NCBI GenBank assembly: GCA_024643365.1
Contig: JAHENC010000021.1
Location: 161,975-225,974, forward strand
Source of the DNA: Crocinitomicaceae bacterium
Lineage (GTDB): Bacteria > Bacteroidota > Bacteroidia > Flavobacteriales_D > Crocinitomicaceae
Reading direction: 5' to 3'
DNA length: 64,000 nucleotides
Notes under the pieces: generated by a model
What the model was told of the DNA's origin: nothing
Seen by the model: only the letters and a program-made list of their open reading frames with translations
Databases searched by the model: none
Position numbers and translations under genes: made by a program
In this document: one piece after another, positions 51,234-59,821 of the stretch
Position numbering within the stretch: the first letter of the stretch is position 1
Layout: each line of letters opens with the position of its first letter

Positions 51234-52358
51234 ATGAAAAAAATTCAAATGGTGGACCTTGTTTCTCAATACGAGAAAATCAAACCGTCCATTGACGTGG
51301 CCATCCAAGACGTGATTCAACACGCTCATTTTATCAATGGTCCAGCGGTGAGTCGCTTTCAATCCGATCTTCAAAACTACTTGGGTGTTGCGCATGTGAT
51401 TCCTTGTGCAAATGGCACGGATGCCCTGCAAATTGCGATGATGGCCCTGGGCTTAAAACCCGGAGATGAAGTAATCACACCGAGTTTTACGTATATCGCA
51501 ACCACAGAGGTAATCGCCTTGCTGGGATTAACACCCGTATTTGTCGAAGTGGATCCACATACATTTTGCATTGATCCAGCGGCTATAGAAGCAGCGATTA
51601 CAGCAAAAACAAAAGCCATTGTTCCGGTTCACCTTTATGGTCAAGCCGCAAACATGAATGCGGTCATGGAAATCGCTGAAAAGCACCAATTGTTCGTTAT
51701 CGAGGACAATGCACAGGCCATTGGTTCCGATTACCATCTGTCCAACGGAAAAAAAGTGAAGACAGGTACCATTGGTGACATCGGTTGTACTTCGTTTTTT
51801 CCTTCGAAAAATCTCGGTTGCTACGGTGATGGAGGTGCACTCTGTACCAACAACGCAGAATTGGCGAGCAAAATAAAGATGATTGCCAACCACGGTCAAG
51901 AGCAAAAATATGTGCACGACGTTGTGGGTTGTAATTCGCGCTTGGATACAATTCAAGCAGCAATATTAGAAGTGAAATTACGCCAATTGGATAACTACAT
52001 CGATGCGCGACGTGAAGTAGCTGAACGCTACGACGAAGCATTCGCGGGAATTCCCGGTGTTCGCATTCCATTCCGAGCAGACGATTCCAAGCATGTTTTT
52101 CACCAATACACACTCGTGTTGGAAAATGGCAATCGCAACGCACTGCAAGAACATTTATCGGAAAATGAAATACCAAGCATGATCTATTATCCGATTCCAG
52201 CGCACAAGCAAAAAATGTTTGCTGCCTTCGGAAGTGGAAACACAGAATTACCCACAACAGATTGGTTGACCGAACGCGTGATTTCCTTGCCAATTCATAC
52301 GGAAATGGATGAGGAGCAAGTGGAATTTATTATTGACACGGTGAAATTGTTTTTCTAA
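51234..52358 (+). CDS. wbpE: UDP-2-acetamido-2-deoxy-3-keto-glucuronate aminotransferase (WbpE-like)
   Basis: A 374-residue PLP sugar aminotransferase of the WbpE/WlbC group. It has VDLVSQYEKIKPSID at the start, CANGTDALQIAMMAL, TPSFTYIATTEVIAL, cofactor Asp in FVIEDNAQAIGS and Schiff-base Lys in FFPSKNLGCYGDGGAL. It would convert the 3-keto product of the WbpB-like enzyme to the 3-amino sugar, using glutamate. Genes like wbpD (54822), wbpB (55469) and wbpA (56726) follow, so the whole path from UDP-GlcNAc to UDP-GlcNAc(3NAc)A is present. Confidence 0.85.
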   Translation: MKKIQMVDLVSQYEKIKPSIDVAIQDVIQHAHFINGPAVSRFQSDLQNYLGVAHVIPCANGTDALQIAMMALGLKPGDEVITPSFTYIATTEVIALLGLTPVFVEVDPHTFCIDPAAIEAAITAKTKAIVPVHLYGQAANMNAVMEIAEKHQLFVIEDNAQAIGSDYHLSNGKKVKTGTIGDIGCTSFFPSKNLGCYGDGGALCTNNAELASKIKMIANHGQEQKYVHDVVGCNSRLDTIQAAILEVKLRQLDNYIDARREVAERYDEAFAGIPGVRIPFRADDSKHVFHQYTLVLENGNRNALQEHLSENEIPSMIYYPIPAHKQKMFAAFGSGNTELPTTDWLTERVISLPIHTEMDEEQVEFIIDTVKLFF

Positions 52359-52363
52359 ACAGA

Positions 52364-52505
52364 AAACAGTCCGCCGCGGCGGATCAGTGCTCAGTACGCC
52401 GTGGCGGAACAGTGCTGAATCATTTAAAATGAAATTGAATATGAGTAAATTGAACAAAATAACCAAGAGTAGATAATTAGCAAAAGCACTGTTCACTGAG
52501 CACTA
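52364..52505. repeat. Second repeat family: two GC palindromes and ACTGTTCACTGAGCACTA
   Basis: Directly after the wbpE-like stop come two palindromes, CCGCCGCGGCGG (near 52371) and CGCCGTGGCGG (near 52397), separated by CAGTGCTCAGT, with another CAGTGCTGA. After about 60 AT-rich bases the block ACTGTTCACTGAGCACTA (52488-52505) ends 10 bases before the ugd ATG. The two ends are partly complementary (CAGTGCTCAGT against ACTGAGCACT), so a large stem is possible. Confidence 0.75.
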
Positions 52506-52515
52506 AAAAAAATAT

Positions 52516-53838
52516 ATGACAAACATCGCAGTAGTTGGTACCGGATACGTTGGGCTCGTCACAGGGACCTGTTTCGCGGAGACAGGAAACAACGTGATAT
52601 GCATTGATATTGACGCGAATAAAGTCGCGAAAATGCAAAATGGGGAGATTCCGATTTATGAACCCGAATTAGACGTGATTTTCGAACGCAACATCAAAGC
52701 TGGACGTTTGACCTTCACTACGGATTTAGCAGCGGGAATCAAGGATGCGGAAATCGTGTTCTTGGCCTTGCCAACACCTCCAGGTGAAGATGGATCTGCG
52801 GATTTATCTTATATTCTGGGCGTTGCGAAAGAACTGGGTAAAATCATGACCGATTACCTCGTCATCGTCGATAAAAGCACAGTGCCCGTAGGGACAGCCG
52901 AAAAAGTAAAGGCGGCCATTGCGGAGCATGCAACTGTTGATTTTGCGGTGGTATCTAATCCGGAATTTTTACGCGAAGGATTTGCGGTGAGCGATTTCAT
53001 GAAACCAGACCGTGTCGTGATAGGCACAAGCGATGAGCGTGCTCAGAAAGTCATGGATAGTTTGTATAAGCCCTTTGTTCGCCAGGGAAATCCCATCTAT
53101 TTCATGGATGAGAAATCTGCTGAATTGACAAAATACGCAGCCAACGCCTTTTTGGCGACCAAAATTACCTTCATGAATGAAATCGCCAATTTCTGTGAAT
53201 TGGTAGGAGCAGATGTTGATAAGGTTCGTATCGGAATTGGCTCGGATAACCGCATTGGAAAACGCTTTTTGTTCCCTGGAATTGGTTTCGGTGGATCTTG
53301 TTTCCCTAAAGATGTTCAAGCATTGGTCAAATCTGGAACGGAGAACAACTACGATTTCAAGATCCTATCTGCCGTGATGGATGTGAACCAAGATCAAAAA
53401 ACCATCTTGTTTCCAAAAATCAAAAATTTCTTCCGTGGTGACCTCACTGGAAAACACATTGCTCTTTGGGGCTTAGCCTTTAAACCAGATACAGATGACA
53501 TCCGCGAAGCGCCTGCCTTATACATGATCGATGAATTATTGAAAGCTGGAGCAAGCGTTAGCGCGTACGATCCAGAGGCCATGCCTAATGTGGAACGCCT
53601 ATTAGGAAATAAGATCACCTACGCTTCAGATGAATATTCAGTATTGCGTAATGCGGATGCATTAGTGATCTGTACAGAATGGAGTTGCTTTAAAAATCCT
53701 AATTTTGTAGCCGTGAAAGATTTCTTGAAAGACAATGTGATTTTTGACGGAAGAAACTTATATGATGTGGAAGAAATGAACGAAAAAGGATTCTATTACG
53801 CGAGTATTGGTCGCAGAAAAGTATTTGGACTACTATGA
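52516..53838 (+). CDS. ugd: UDP-glucose 6-dehydrogenase
   Basis: Oxidises UDP-glucose to UDP-glucuronate with two NAD+, in the cytoplasm. The 440-residue protein shows [66 protein letters not shown] and the catalytic Cys in [12 protein letters not shown], all marks of UDP-Glc (not UDP-HexNAc) dehydrogenases. It overlaps the next gene by 4 bases (ATGA), so its product is likely channelled to UDP-xylose. Confidence 0.95.
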   Translation: MTNIAVVGTGYVGLVTGTCFAETGNNVICIDIDANKVAKMQNGEIPIYEPELDVIFERNIKAGRLTFTTDLAAGIKDAEIVFLALPTPPGEDGSADLSYILGVAKELGKIMTDYLVIVDKSTVPVGTAEKVKAAIAEHATVDFAVVSNPEFLREGFAVSDFMKPDRVVIGTSDERAQKVMDSLYKPFVRQGNPIYFMDEKSAELTKYAANAFLATKITFMNEIANFCELVGADVDKVRIGIGSDNRIGKRFLFPGIGFGGSCFPKDVQALVKSGTENNYDFKILSAVMDVNQDQKTILFPKIKNFFRGDLTGKHIALWGLAFKPDTDDIREAPALYMIDELLKAGASVSAYDPEAMPNVERLLGNKITYASDEYSVLRNADALVICTEWSCFKNPNFVAVKDFLKDNVIFDGRNLYDVEEMNEKGFYYASIGRRKVFGLL

Positions 53839-54821
53839 AACGCGTACTCATCACCGGTGCAGCCGGCTTTTTAGGATCCCATTTGTGCGATCGCTTCATC
53901 AAAGATGGTTATCATGTCATCGCGATGGATAACCTCATCACCGGCCGCCTGAAAAACATTGAACACTTGTTCCCCTTGGAACAATTCGAATTTTACAACA
54001 ACGATGTATCGAAATTCATTCACGTACCAGGAGAATTAGATTACATCTTACATTTTGCTTCGCCAGCTAGTCCAATTGATTATTTAAAAATTCCCATTCA
54101 AACCTTGAAAGTTGGTTCATTGGGCATTCATAATTGCCTTGGTTTAGCGAAAGCAAAAGGTGCGCGCTTGATTATCGCTTCCACTTCCGAAGTCTACGGA
54201 GACCCAACGGTTCATCCGCAAACGGAAGATTATTGGGGGAATGTGAATCCTGTTGGTCCACGTGGTGTCTACGATGAGGCAAAACGCTTTCAAGAAGCCA
54301 TGACCATGGCATACCATAATTTCCATGGACTGGAAACACGCATCGTGCGAATTTTCAATACGTATGGTCCACGCATGCGCTTAAACGATGGACGTGTATT
54401 ACCTGCATTCATTGGTCAAGCATTACGAGGTGAAGACCTTACCGTATTCGGAGACGGTTCTCAAACGCGTTCTTTCTGCTATGTCGATGATTTAGTCGAA
54501 GGAATCGTTCGTTTGTTGATGAGCGATTATCCGTATCCTGTAAATGTTGGGAATCCATCTGAAATCACGATTTCACAGTTTGCAGAAGAGATCATTGCCT
54601 TAACGGGAACCACACAAAAAGTCATTTACAAGGATCTACCTGTGGATGACCCGAAACAGCGTCAACCCGATATTACGAAAGCACGCGAAATTCTTCAGTG
54701 GGAACCTAAAATCGACCGCAGTGAAGGATTAAAACGCACCTATGCTTATTTCCAAAGTCTAAGCAAAGTAGAGCTATTGGAAACAGATCATTATAATTTT
54801 GATAAATACATTACAAAGTAA
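53835..54821 (+). CDS. UDP-glucuronate decarboxylase (UDP-xylose synthase)
   Basis: A 328-residue extended SDR of the UXS group. It has [20 protein letters not shown], the UXS-typical [30 protein letters not shown]-x3-K in [14 protein letters not shown] and [17 protein letters not shown]. It converts UDP-GlcA to UDP-xylose, in line with its 4-base overlap with ugd. The wbpD-like gene follows directly with no gap. The family call is firm; whether the product is UDP-xylose or stops at the 4-keto stage was not tested. Confidence 0.9.
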   Translation: MKRVLITGAAGFLGSHLCDRFIKDGYHVIAMDNLITGRLKNIEHLFPLEQFEFYNNDVSKFIHVPGELDYILHFASPASPIDYLKIPIQTLKVGSLGIHNCLGLAKAKGARLIIASTSEVYGDPTVHPQTEDYWGNVNPVGPRGVYDEAKRFQEAMTMAYHNFHGLETRIVRIFNTYGPRMRLNDGRVLPAFIGQALRGEDLTVFGDGSQTRSFCYVDDLVEGIVRLLMSDYPYPVNVGNPSEITISQFAEEIIALTGTTQKVIYKDLPVDDPKQRQPDITKAREILQWEPKIDRSEGLKRTYAYFQSLSKVELLETDHYNFDKYITK

Positions 54822-55397
54822 ATGAAGTATTTCGCACATGAAACGGCGGTCATAGATGAAGGATGTCAGATTGGTGAAGGAACCAAGATCTGGCATTTTT
54901 CGCATATCATGCCTAACTGCACCATCGGATTGTCTTGTAACATTGGTCAAAATGTGGTTATTTCGCCTGAGGTTATTTTAGGGAACAACGTTAAAGTACA
55001 AAACAACGTTTCCATTTACACAGGTGTCATCTGCGAGGACGATGTGTTCTTGGGTCCATCGATGGTTTTCACGAATGTGATGAATCCACGCAGTGCAGTC
55101 ATTCGTCGCGACAGTTATTTGAAAACGATTGTCAAAAAAGGCGCAAGTATTGGTGCCAATGCGACCATCGTTTGCGGTCACGATATCGGACGCTATGCAT
55201 TTATCGGTGCAGGTGCCGTGGTTACAAAACATGTTCCTGATTATGCGTTGGTCGTTGGAAATCCCGCACGTCAAATTGGATGGATGTCCGAATATGGTCA
55301 CCGATTGAATTTTAACGAGAATGGATTGGCCGAATGCCCAGAAAGTGGAGATAAATATTGCTTGAACGGCAATCATGTAGAGCGAGAAAGAGAGTGA
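54822..55397 (+). CDS. wbpD: UDP-2-acetamido-3-amino-2,3-dideoxy-glucuronate N-acetyltransferase (WbpD/WlbB-like)
   Basis: A 191-residue left-handed beta-helix acetyltransferase. It opens [27 protein letters not shown], with [23 protein letters not shown], and the catalytic-type segment [11 protein letters not shown], ending [12 protein letters not shown] and a small Cys-containing tail. This is the WbpD/WlbB pattern, N-acetylating the 3-amino group made by the WbpE-like enzyme. The ATG directly follows the uxs stop. The last codons (ERERE) and stop lie in a tandem 12-base repeat. Confidence 0.92.
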   Translation: MKYFAHETAVIDEGCQIGEGTKIWHFSHIMPNCTIGLSCNIGQNVVISPEVILGNNVKVQNNVSIYTGVICEDDVFLGPSMVFTNVMNPRSAVIRRDSYLKTIVKKGASIGANATIVCGHDIGRYAFIGAGAVVTKHVPDYALVVGNPARQIGWMSEYGHRLNFNENGLAECPESGDKYCLNGNHVERERE

Positions 55398-55407
55398 GAA
55401 AGAGAGT
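55384..55407 (+). repeat. Tandem 12-base repeat over the wbpD stop codon
   Basis: GAGAAAGAGAGT occurs twice in a row, at 55384-55395 and 55396-55407. The TGA stop (55395-55397) spans the junction between the two copies, so the protein tail EREE-like ERERE is repeat-encoded. Confidence 0.8.
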
Positions 55408-55430
55408 TATAACAAAGAATGGAGTTAGGT

Positions 55431-55449
55431 ACTGTTCACTGAGCACTAA
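55431..55449 (+). repeat. Second-family block ACTGTTCACTGAGCACTA upstream of wbpB
   Basis: An 18-base block identical to the one at 52488-52505, ending 20 bases before the ATG at 55469. There is no GC palindrome at this copy. Confidence 0.7.
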
Positions 55450-55468
55450 TTACAGTTAACAATAAATT

Positions 55469-56497
55469 ATGTCAAAAATCAAATTTGCCGTTATCGGCGC
55501 TGGACACATTGGTAAACGTCATGCGGAGATGATTCGTCGTGATGCAGAAGGAGAATTAGTCGCAATGGTGGATGTCCGCGGGAAAGAGGAATGTCAAGCA
55601 CAAGATTTCGATGTGCCATTCTTTTCAACGATGGAAGATTTATTCACCAGCGGATTGGAATTCGATGTAATCAATGTGTGTACACCGAACGGATTGCATG
55701 CCGATCAAGCGTTGCTTGCATTGGAACACAAGAAACACGTTGTGTGTGAAAAACCGATGGGCTTGACCAAGGAAAGCTGTGAGCGAATCATATACAAATC
55801 ACTACAAGTATCTAAGCAAGTATTTTGTGTGATGCAAAATCGTTATTCGCCGCCATCCGTGTGGATTAAAGACCTAATTGACCGTAAAGTTTTGGGTGAT
55901 ATCTACATGGTGCAATTGAATTGTTACTGGAACCGCGATGAGCGCTATTACAAAGCAGGCGGATGGAAAGGTACACAGGATTTAGATGGTGGAACTTTGT
56001 TCACTCAGTTCAGTCACTTTATCGACATCATGTACTGGTTGTTTGGCGACATCGATAATATTCAAGGGAAATTTGCCGATTTCAATCACAAAGATTTCAC
56101 AGATTTCGAAGATTCTGGTTTCGTGAGCTTTGATTTCATCAACGGTGGAATGGGTTCCTTGAATTATTCAACTTCTGTTGCCAATCAAAATTTAGAGTCC
56201 TCCATGACCATCATCGGAAAAAATGGATCCGTTAAAATCGGTGGACAATACATGAACGAAGTGGAAGTATGCAACATTACTGGTTACGAGATGCCTGAAT
56301 TGGCGCCAACGAATCCTGGAAATGACTATGGTCCATATAAAGGATCTGCAGCGAATCACAATTACGTGATTACGAATGTTATCGATTCTTTGAAAGGACG
56401 CACGTCTCCGACAACAAATGCGTTAGAAGGGATGAAAGTGGTGGAGATTATTGAGCGGATATATAAGGTGAGGGATGCTAATGTGCTAATGGGCTAA
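55469..56497 (+). CDS. wbpB: Gfo/Idh/MocA oxidoreductase, WbpB/WlbA-like
   Basis: NAD-dependent oxidation at C3 of UDP-GlcNAcA. The 342-residue protein has the Rossmann start KIKFAVIGAGHIGKRHAEM, NVCTPNGLHADQALLAL, the family EKP motif in VVCEKPMGLTK, and the catalytic-domain HFIDIMYWLFGDI. These fit WbpB/WlbA enzymes with wbpD and wbpE as neighbours. Its last eight codons (DANVLMG and stop) read through the first units of octamer array G, so the native C-terminus has been replaced by, or was born with, the repeat. Confidence 0.9.
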   Translation: MSKIKFAVIGAGHIGKRHAEMIRRDAEGELVAMVDVRGKEECQAQDFDVPFFSTMEDLFTSGLEFDVINVCTPNGLHADQALLALEHKKHVVCEKPMGLTKESCERIIYKSLQVSKQVFCVMQNRYSPPSVWIKDLIDRKVLGDIYMVQLNCYWNRDERYYKAGGWKGTQDLDGGTLFTQFSHFIDIMYWLFGDIDNIQGKFADFNHKDFTDFEDSGFVSFDFINGGMGSLNYSTSVANQNLESSMTIIGKNGSVKIGGQYMNEVEVCNITGYEMPELAPTNPGNDYGPYKGSAANHNYVITNVIDSLKGRTSPTTNALEGMKVVEIIERIYKVRDANVLMG

Positions 56498-56597
56498 TGG
56501 GCTAATTTGCTAATGTGCTAATGGGCTAATGGGCTAATGTGTTAATGGGCTAATGTGTTAATTTGCTAAGGACATAATTTGCTAATGGTTTAATTTG
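56478..56597 (+). repeat. Octamer array G, starting inside the wbpB coding region
   Basis: Fifteen in-register 8-base units (CTAATGTG, CTAATGGG, CTAATTTG, TTAATGGG). The first two units are coding; the TAA stop of wbpB is bases 2-4 of the third. The array then runs into a second-family palindrome. Confidence 0.93.
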
Positions 56598-56716
56598 CTT
56601 TCGCGGCGGCGGACTGAGCACTAGAATAAAGAATAAAAAATAAAGCGAAGAGCGGAGTTCGACACTGAGAACTGTGCACTGAAAACTGATCCGCTGCGGC
56701 GGACTGAGAACTAATT
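56598..56716. repeat. Second repeat family: GC palindromes with 7-base ACTGAGM units
   Basis: Following array G come CGCGGCGGCGGACTGAGCACTA (56601-56622 region), an AT-rich spacer, then a run of 7-base units from about 56661 (ACTGAGA, ACTGTGC, ACTGAAA, ACTGATC), CCGCTGCGGCGG, and ACTGAGAACTAA ending 10 bases before the ATG of the wbpA-like gene. Most units contain TGA or TAA. Confidence 0.75.
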
Positions 56717-56725
56717 AACTGTATT

Positions 56726-58021
56726 ATGATTTACGAGGATCTATTAAATAAAAACGCAAAACTTGCACTGGTCGGATTAGGTTACGTTGGATTACCGATT
56801 GCATTGGAATTCGCGAAACGTGTGAAGGTGGTTGGATTTGATATCAACCAAGCACGTGTAGACATGATGCGTCGTGGAGAGGATCCAAGTCGTGAATTGG
56901 AAGCTGCGGATTTTGAGAACCGAGACATTACATTTTCGGCGGATATCCAAGATTTAGCGGATGTGAATTTTTTCATTGTAGCGGTTCCCACTCCGATTGA
57001 TGAAACGAACCTTCCTGACTTAAAACCCTTACAGGGCGCGAGCCGTACAGTGGGAAAAGTACTCAAGAAAGGTGATTATGTGGTTTTTGAGTCAACAGTT
57101 TATCCGGGTTGTACCGAAGAGGACTGTATTCCAATTTTAGAAGCAGAATCTGGATTGAAATTCCCGGAGGATTTTAAAGTTGGTTATTCACCAGAGCGCA
57201 TCAATCCAGGAGACAAAGAACACACGTTGCAAAATGTCATTAAAATCGTTTCTGGTTGCGACGAAGAATCCTTGGATCAAATTGCCAAAACATACGAATT
57301 AGTCGTTGCGGCGGGAGTCCACCGTGCGACAAGCATTAAAGTTGCTGAAGCTGCGAAAATTGTTGAAAACACCCAACGTGACGTCAACATATCTTTGGTC
57401 AATGAATTATCGATCATCTTCAATAAAATGGGCATCAACACCTATGATGTACTTGAAGCTGCGGGAACAAAATGGAATTTCTTAAAATTCTATCCAGGAC
57501 TCGTTGGTGGACATTGCATTGGTGTCGATCCGTATTATTTGGTACACAAAGCCATGCAATTAGGATACCATTCCAAAGTAATCAATTCTGGTCGCTACGT
57601 GAATGATTCCATGGGCTTCTACATCGGTAAACAAACGGCGAAAAAAATCATTGCACAAGGTAAAATGATCCAAGAAGCACATGTTTTGGTGATGGGTGCA
57701 ACATTCAAAGAAAACGTGAGCGACATCCGAAATTCGAAAGTGATTGATGTAGTCAATGAACTAAAGTCTTTTCAAATCAACGTTGATGTCATTGATCCAC
57801 ACGCTGATTCTTCCGAAATGGAACACGAATATGGAGTTGCATTAGCAATTGAAATGCGTTCAGATTATGATGCGATTATTATGGCGGTCAACCACCGCGA
57901 ATATTGTCAATTCGATGAAAGCTATTTCAAAGGATTGATGAAAGATGGCAAAGGCGTTTTTGTTGACGTCAAAGGAATTTACCGCGGAAAAATAAACGAT
58001 TTAACCTATTGGTCATTGTAA
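56726..58021 (+). CDS. wbpA: UDP-N-acetyl-D-glucosamine 6-dehydrogenase (WbpA-like)
   Basis: Oxidises UDP-GlcNAc to UDP-GlcNAcA, the first step of the diamino-uronate path served by wbpB, wbpE and wbpD. The 431-residue protein has KLALVGLGYVGLPIALEF, FESTVYPGCTEEDCIPI, GYSPERINPGDKEHTLQN, catalytic Cys in GLVGGHCIGVDPYY and VMGATFKENVSDIRNSK. It is a clear paralogue of the tviB-like gene at 41829 but is closer in base composition to its neighbours, so the two likely serve different glycans. Confidence 0.9.
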   Translation: MIYEDLLNKNAKLALVGLGYVGLPIALEFAKRVKVVGFDINQARVDMMRRGEDPSRELEAADFENRDITFSADIQDLADVNFFIVAVPTPIDETNLPDLKPLQGASRTVGKVLKKGDYVVFESTVYPGCTEEDCIPILEAESGLKFPEDFKVGYSPERINPGDKEHTLQNVIKIVSGCDEESLDQIAKTYELVVAAGVHRATSIKVAEAAKIVENTQRDVNISLVNELSIIFNKMGINTYDVLEAAGTKWNFLKFYPGLVGGHCIGVDPYYLVHKAMQLGYHSKVINSGRYVNDSMGFYIGKQTAKKIIAQGKMIQEAHVLVMGATFKENVSDIRNSKVIDVVNELKSFQINVDVIDPHADSSEMEHEYGVALAIEMRSDYDAIIMAVNHREYCQFDESYFKGLMKDGKGVFVDVKGIYRGKINDLTYWSL

Positions 58022-58030
58022 ACATAGAAA

Positions 58031-58083
58031 CAGTCCGCCACGGCGGAGAGTGAACTGTTCCGCCACGGCGGACTGAGCACTAA
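58031..58083. repeat. Second repeat family: paired GC palindromes forming a larger dyad
   Basis: CAGTCCGCCACGGCGGA, spacer GAGTGAACTGT, then TCCGCCACGGCGGACTG and AGCACTA. Each half has an inner palindrome, and the two halves are also inverted copies apart from the central AC. It lies between wbpA and rfbB and ends 12 bases before the rfbB ATG. It could form a cruciform or a two-stem RNA. Confidence 0.8.
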
Positions 58084-58095
58084 GAACAAAAAAAC

Positions 58096-59148
58096 ATGAA
58101 AAAAACGATCATCATCACCGGCGGAGCCGGATTCATTGGATCACACGTGGTTCGACGATTTATTAAAAATTATCCCGATTACCTCATCGTGAACGTGGAT
58201 AAATTGACCTACGCAGGAAACTTGGAAAACCTCAATGACATCGATCAACATCCGAATTACCGTTTTGAACGTGTGGATATTGTTGATGCAGATGCAGTTC
58301 GTACTATTTTCAAAAAATATGATGTGACAGATGTTATTCACTTAGCAGCAGAATCACACGTGGATCGTTCCATTGAAGGTCCAATGGACTTCGTCATGAC
58401 AAACGTCGTTGGAACGGTGAACTTATTACAAGCAGCGAAAGACGCATGGAAAGGAAGCACAGGAAATGTCTTTCACCATGTTTCCACGGATGAAGTCTAT
58501 GGAAGTTTAGGTGATGAGGGATTATTCACTGAACAGACATCCTACGATCCGAGAAGTCCATATTCTGCATCGAAAGCGTCTTCAGATCATTTCGTTATGG
58601 CTTTTTACCATACATACGGATTACCGATTAAAATGTCCAATTGTTCCAATAACTACGGTAGTCATCACTTTCCAGAAAAGTTGATTCCATTGATGATTCA
58701 CAATATTCAACATAAAAAACCACTTCCGATTTACGGTTTAGGAGACAATATTCGCGATTGGTTGTGGGTAGAAGACCATGCCAGTGCGATCGATGCTATT
58801 TTCCACACAGGAAGAATTGGCGAATCATACAACGTTGGTGGACTTAACGAATGGACAAACATCGAATTGGTGCGTTTCCTTTGTCAATTGATGGATGAGA
58901 AATTGGGAAGAACAAAAGGAGAATCCGAAGGATTGATTACCTACGTAACAGACCGTGCTGGACACGACAAACGTTATGCAATCGATGCGTCCAAATTAGA
59001 AGAAGAACTGGGCTGGACGCCTTCCATCACGTTCGAAGAGGGACTTTCCAAAACTGTTGATTGGTACCTAGAGAATCAAGAATGGGTAGAAAAAGTGACG
59101 AGTGGCGCGTATCAGGATTATTATAAGACGATGTACGATAAACGTTAA
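58096..59148 (+). CDS. rfbB: dTDP-glucose 4,6-dehydratase
   Basis: Converts dTDP-glucose to dTDP-4-keto-6-deoxyglucose. The 350-residue extended SDR has IIITGGAGFIGSHVVRRF, HLAAESHVDRSIEGP, the catalytic STDEVYGSLGDEG, Y-x3-K in YSASKASSDHF, and NNYGSHHFPEKLIP, all diagnostic. RfbA (24275) supplies the substrate. No rfbC or rfbD is in view, so the keto sugar may feed the aminotransferases at 39-42 kb. Its TAA stop is bases 2-4 of the first octamer of array H. Confidence 0.96.
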   Translation: MKKTIIITGGAGFIGSHVVRRFIKNYPDYLIVNVDKLTYAGNLENLNDIDQHPNYRFERVDIVDADAVRTIFKKYDVTDVIHLAAESHVDRSIEGPMDFVMTNVVGTVNLLQAAKDAWKGSTGNVFHHVSTDEVYGSLGDEGLFTEQTSYDPRSPYSASKASSDHFVMAFYHTYGLPIKMSNCSNNYGSHHFPEKLIPLMIHNIQHKKPLPIYGLGDNIRDWLWVEDHASAIDAIFHTGRIGESYNVGGLNEWTNIELVRFLCQLMDEKLGRTKGESEGLITYVTDRAGHDKRYAIDASKLEEELGWTPSITFEEGLSKTVDWYLENQEWVEKVTSGAYQDYYKTMYDKR

Positions 59149-59283
59149 TGTGCTAATGTGCTAATGACTTAATGTGCTAATGGATTAATGTGCTAGTTTG
59201 CTAATGGCTCAATGTGCTAATGGACGAATGTGCTAATGGACGAATGTGCTAGTTGGTTGATGTGCTTCCGCTGCGGCGGAGTA
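59145..59283 (+). repeat. Octamer array H ending in a GC palindrome
   Basis: Fifteen in-register units (59145-59264; TTAATGTG, CTAATGTG, CTAATGGA, CGAATGTG) start at the rfbB stop codon. They are followed by CTTCCGCTGCGGCGGAGTA (59265-59283), the same kind of insert as in array C. There is no reverse arm; the SixA-type gene starts 64 bases later. Confidence 0.92.
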
Positions 59284-59347
59284 CTGGGAGGTTTATTTGG
59301 ACGAGGTATGATTAATACATAGAGGCACTGACCTTGAAAAACTACTT

Positions 59348-59821
59348 ATGGTGACCATACATTTTTTGCGACACGCCAAAACAAATCAACTTAGTTTAAG
59401 TGGTCGTGATTTCGATCGTGAGTTACTGCCTCGTGGATACGAACAGCTTAGCTCATTCCGCGATTTTGCGCCCTTGAATCAACTTTCCATCGAACACATT
59501 TACTGTTCCTCGGCAAAGCGCACGCGTCAAACTTTAAACGAAATCACAGAACTCTTTCCGCACGCAACAATTTCCTTTCACGACGAATTGTACCTTGCCT
59601 CCTATTCTGAATTGCTGTCCTTTATTACCTCCAAAAACACCACGCAAACACTCCTCCTCATCGGACATAACGAAGGACTTTCCGAACTTGCCTCTTACCT
59701 TAGCGATACTAATATTCACTTAAAAACATGTGGTTACGTTCAACTGTCATTTCCTTTCGAACACTCCGGATATTTTTCCGCTGGAACGGGAAAGATCGTC
59801 GAAACGTTTCGGGTTGTTTAA
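59348..59821 (+). CDS. SixA-type histidine phosphatase
   Basis: A 157-residue histidine-phosphatase-superfamily protein with the RHG-like motif FLRHAKT, CSSAKRTRQT and the second catalytic His in LIGHNEGLSELA. E. coli SixA removes phosphate from histidine of phosphotransfer (HPt/NPr) proteins; short family members in Bacteroidota are annotated the same, with substrate unproven. It is likely cytoplasmic. Its TAA stop is bases 2-4 of the first octamer of array I. No -7 element of good quality was found upstream. Confidence 0.88.
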   Translation: MVTIHFLRHAKTNQLSLSGRDFDRELLPRGYEQLSSFRDFAPLNQLSIEHIYCSSAKRTRQTLNEITELFPHATISFHDELYLASYSELLSFITSKNTTQTLLLIGHNEGLSELASYLSDTNIHLKTCGYVQLSFPFEHSGYFSAGTGKIVETFRVV

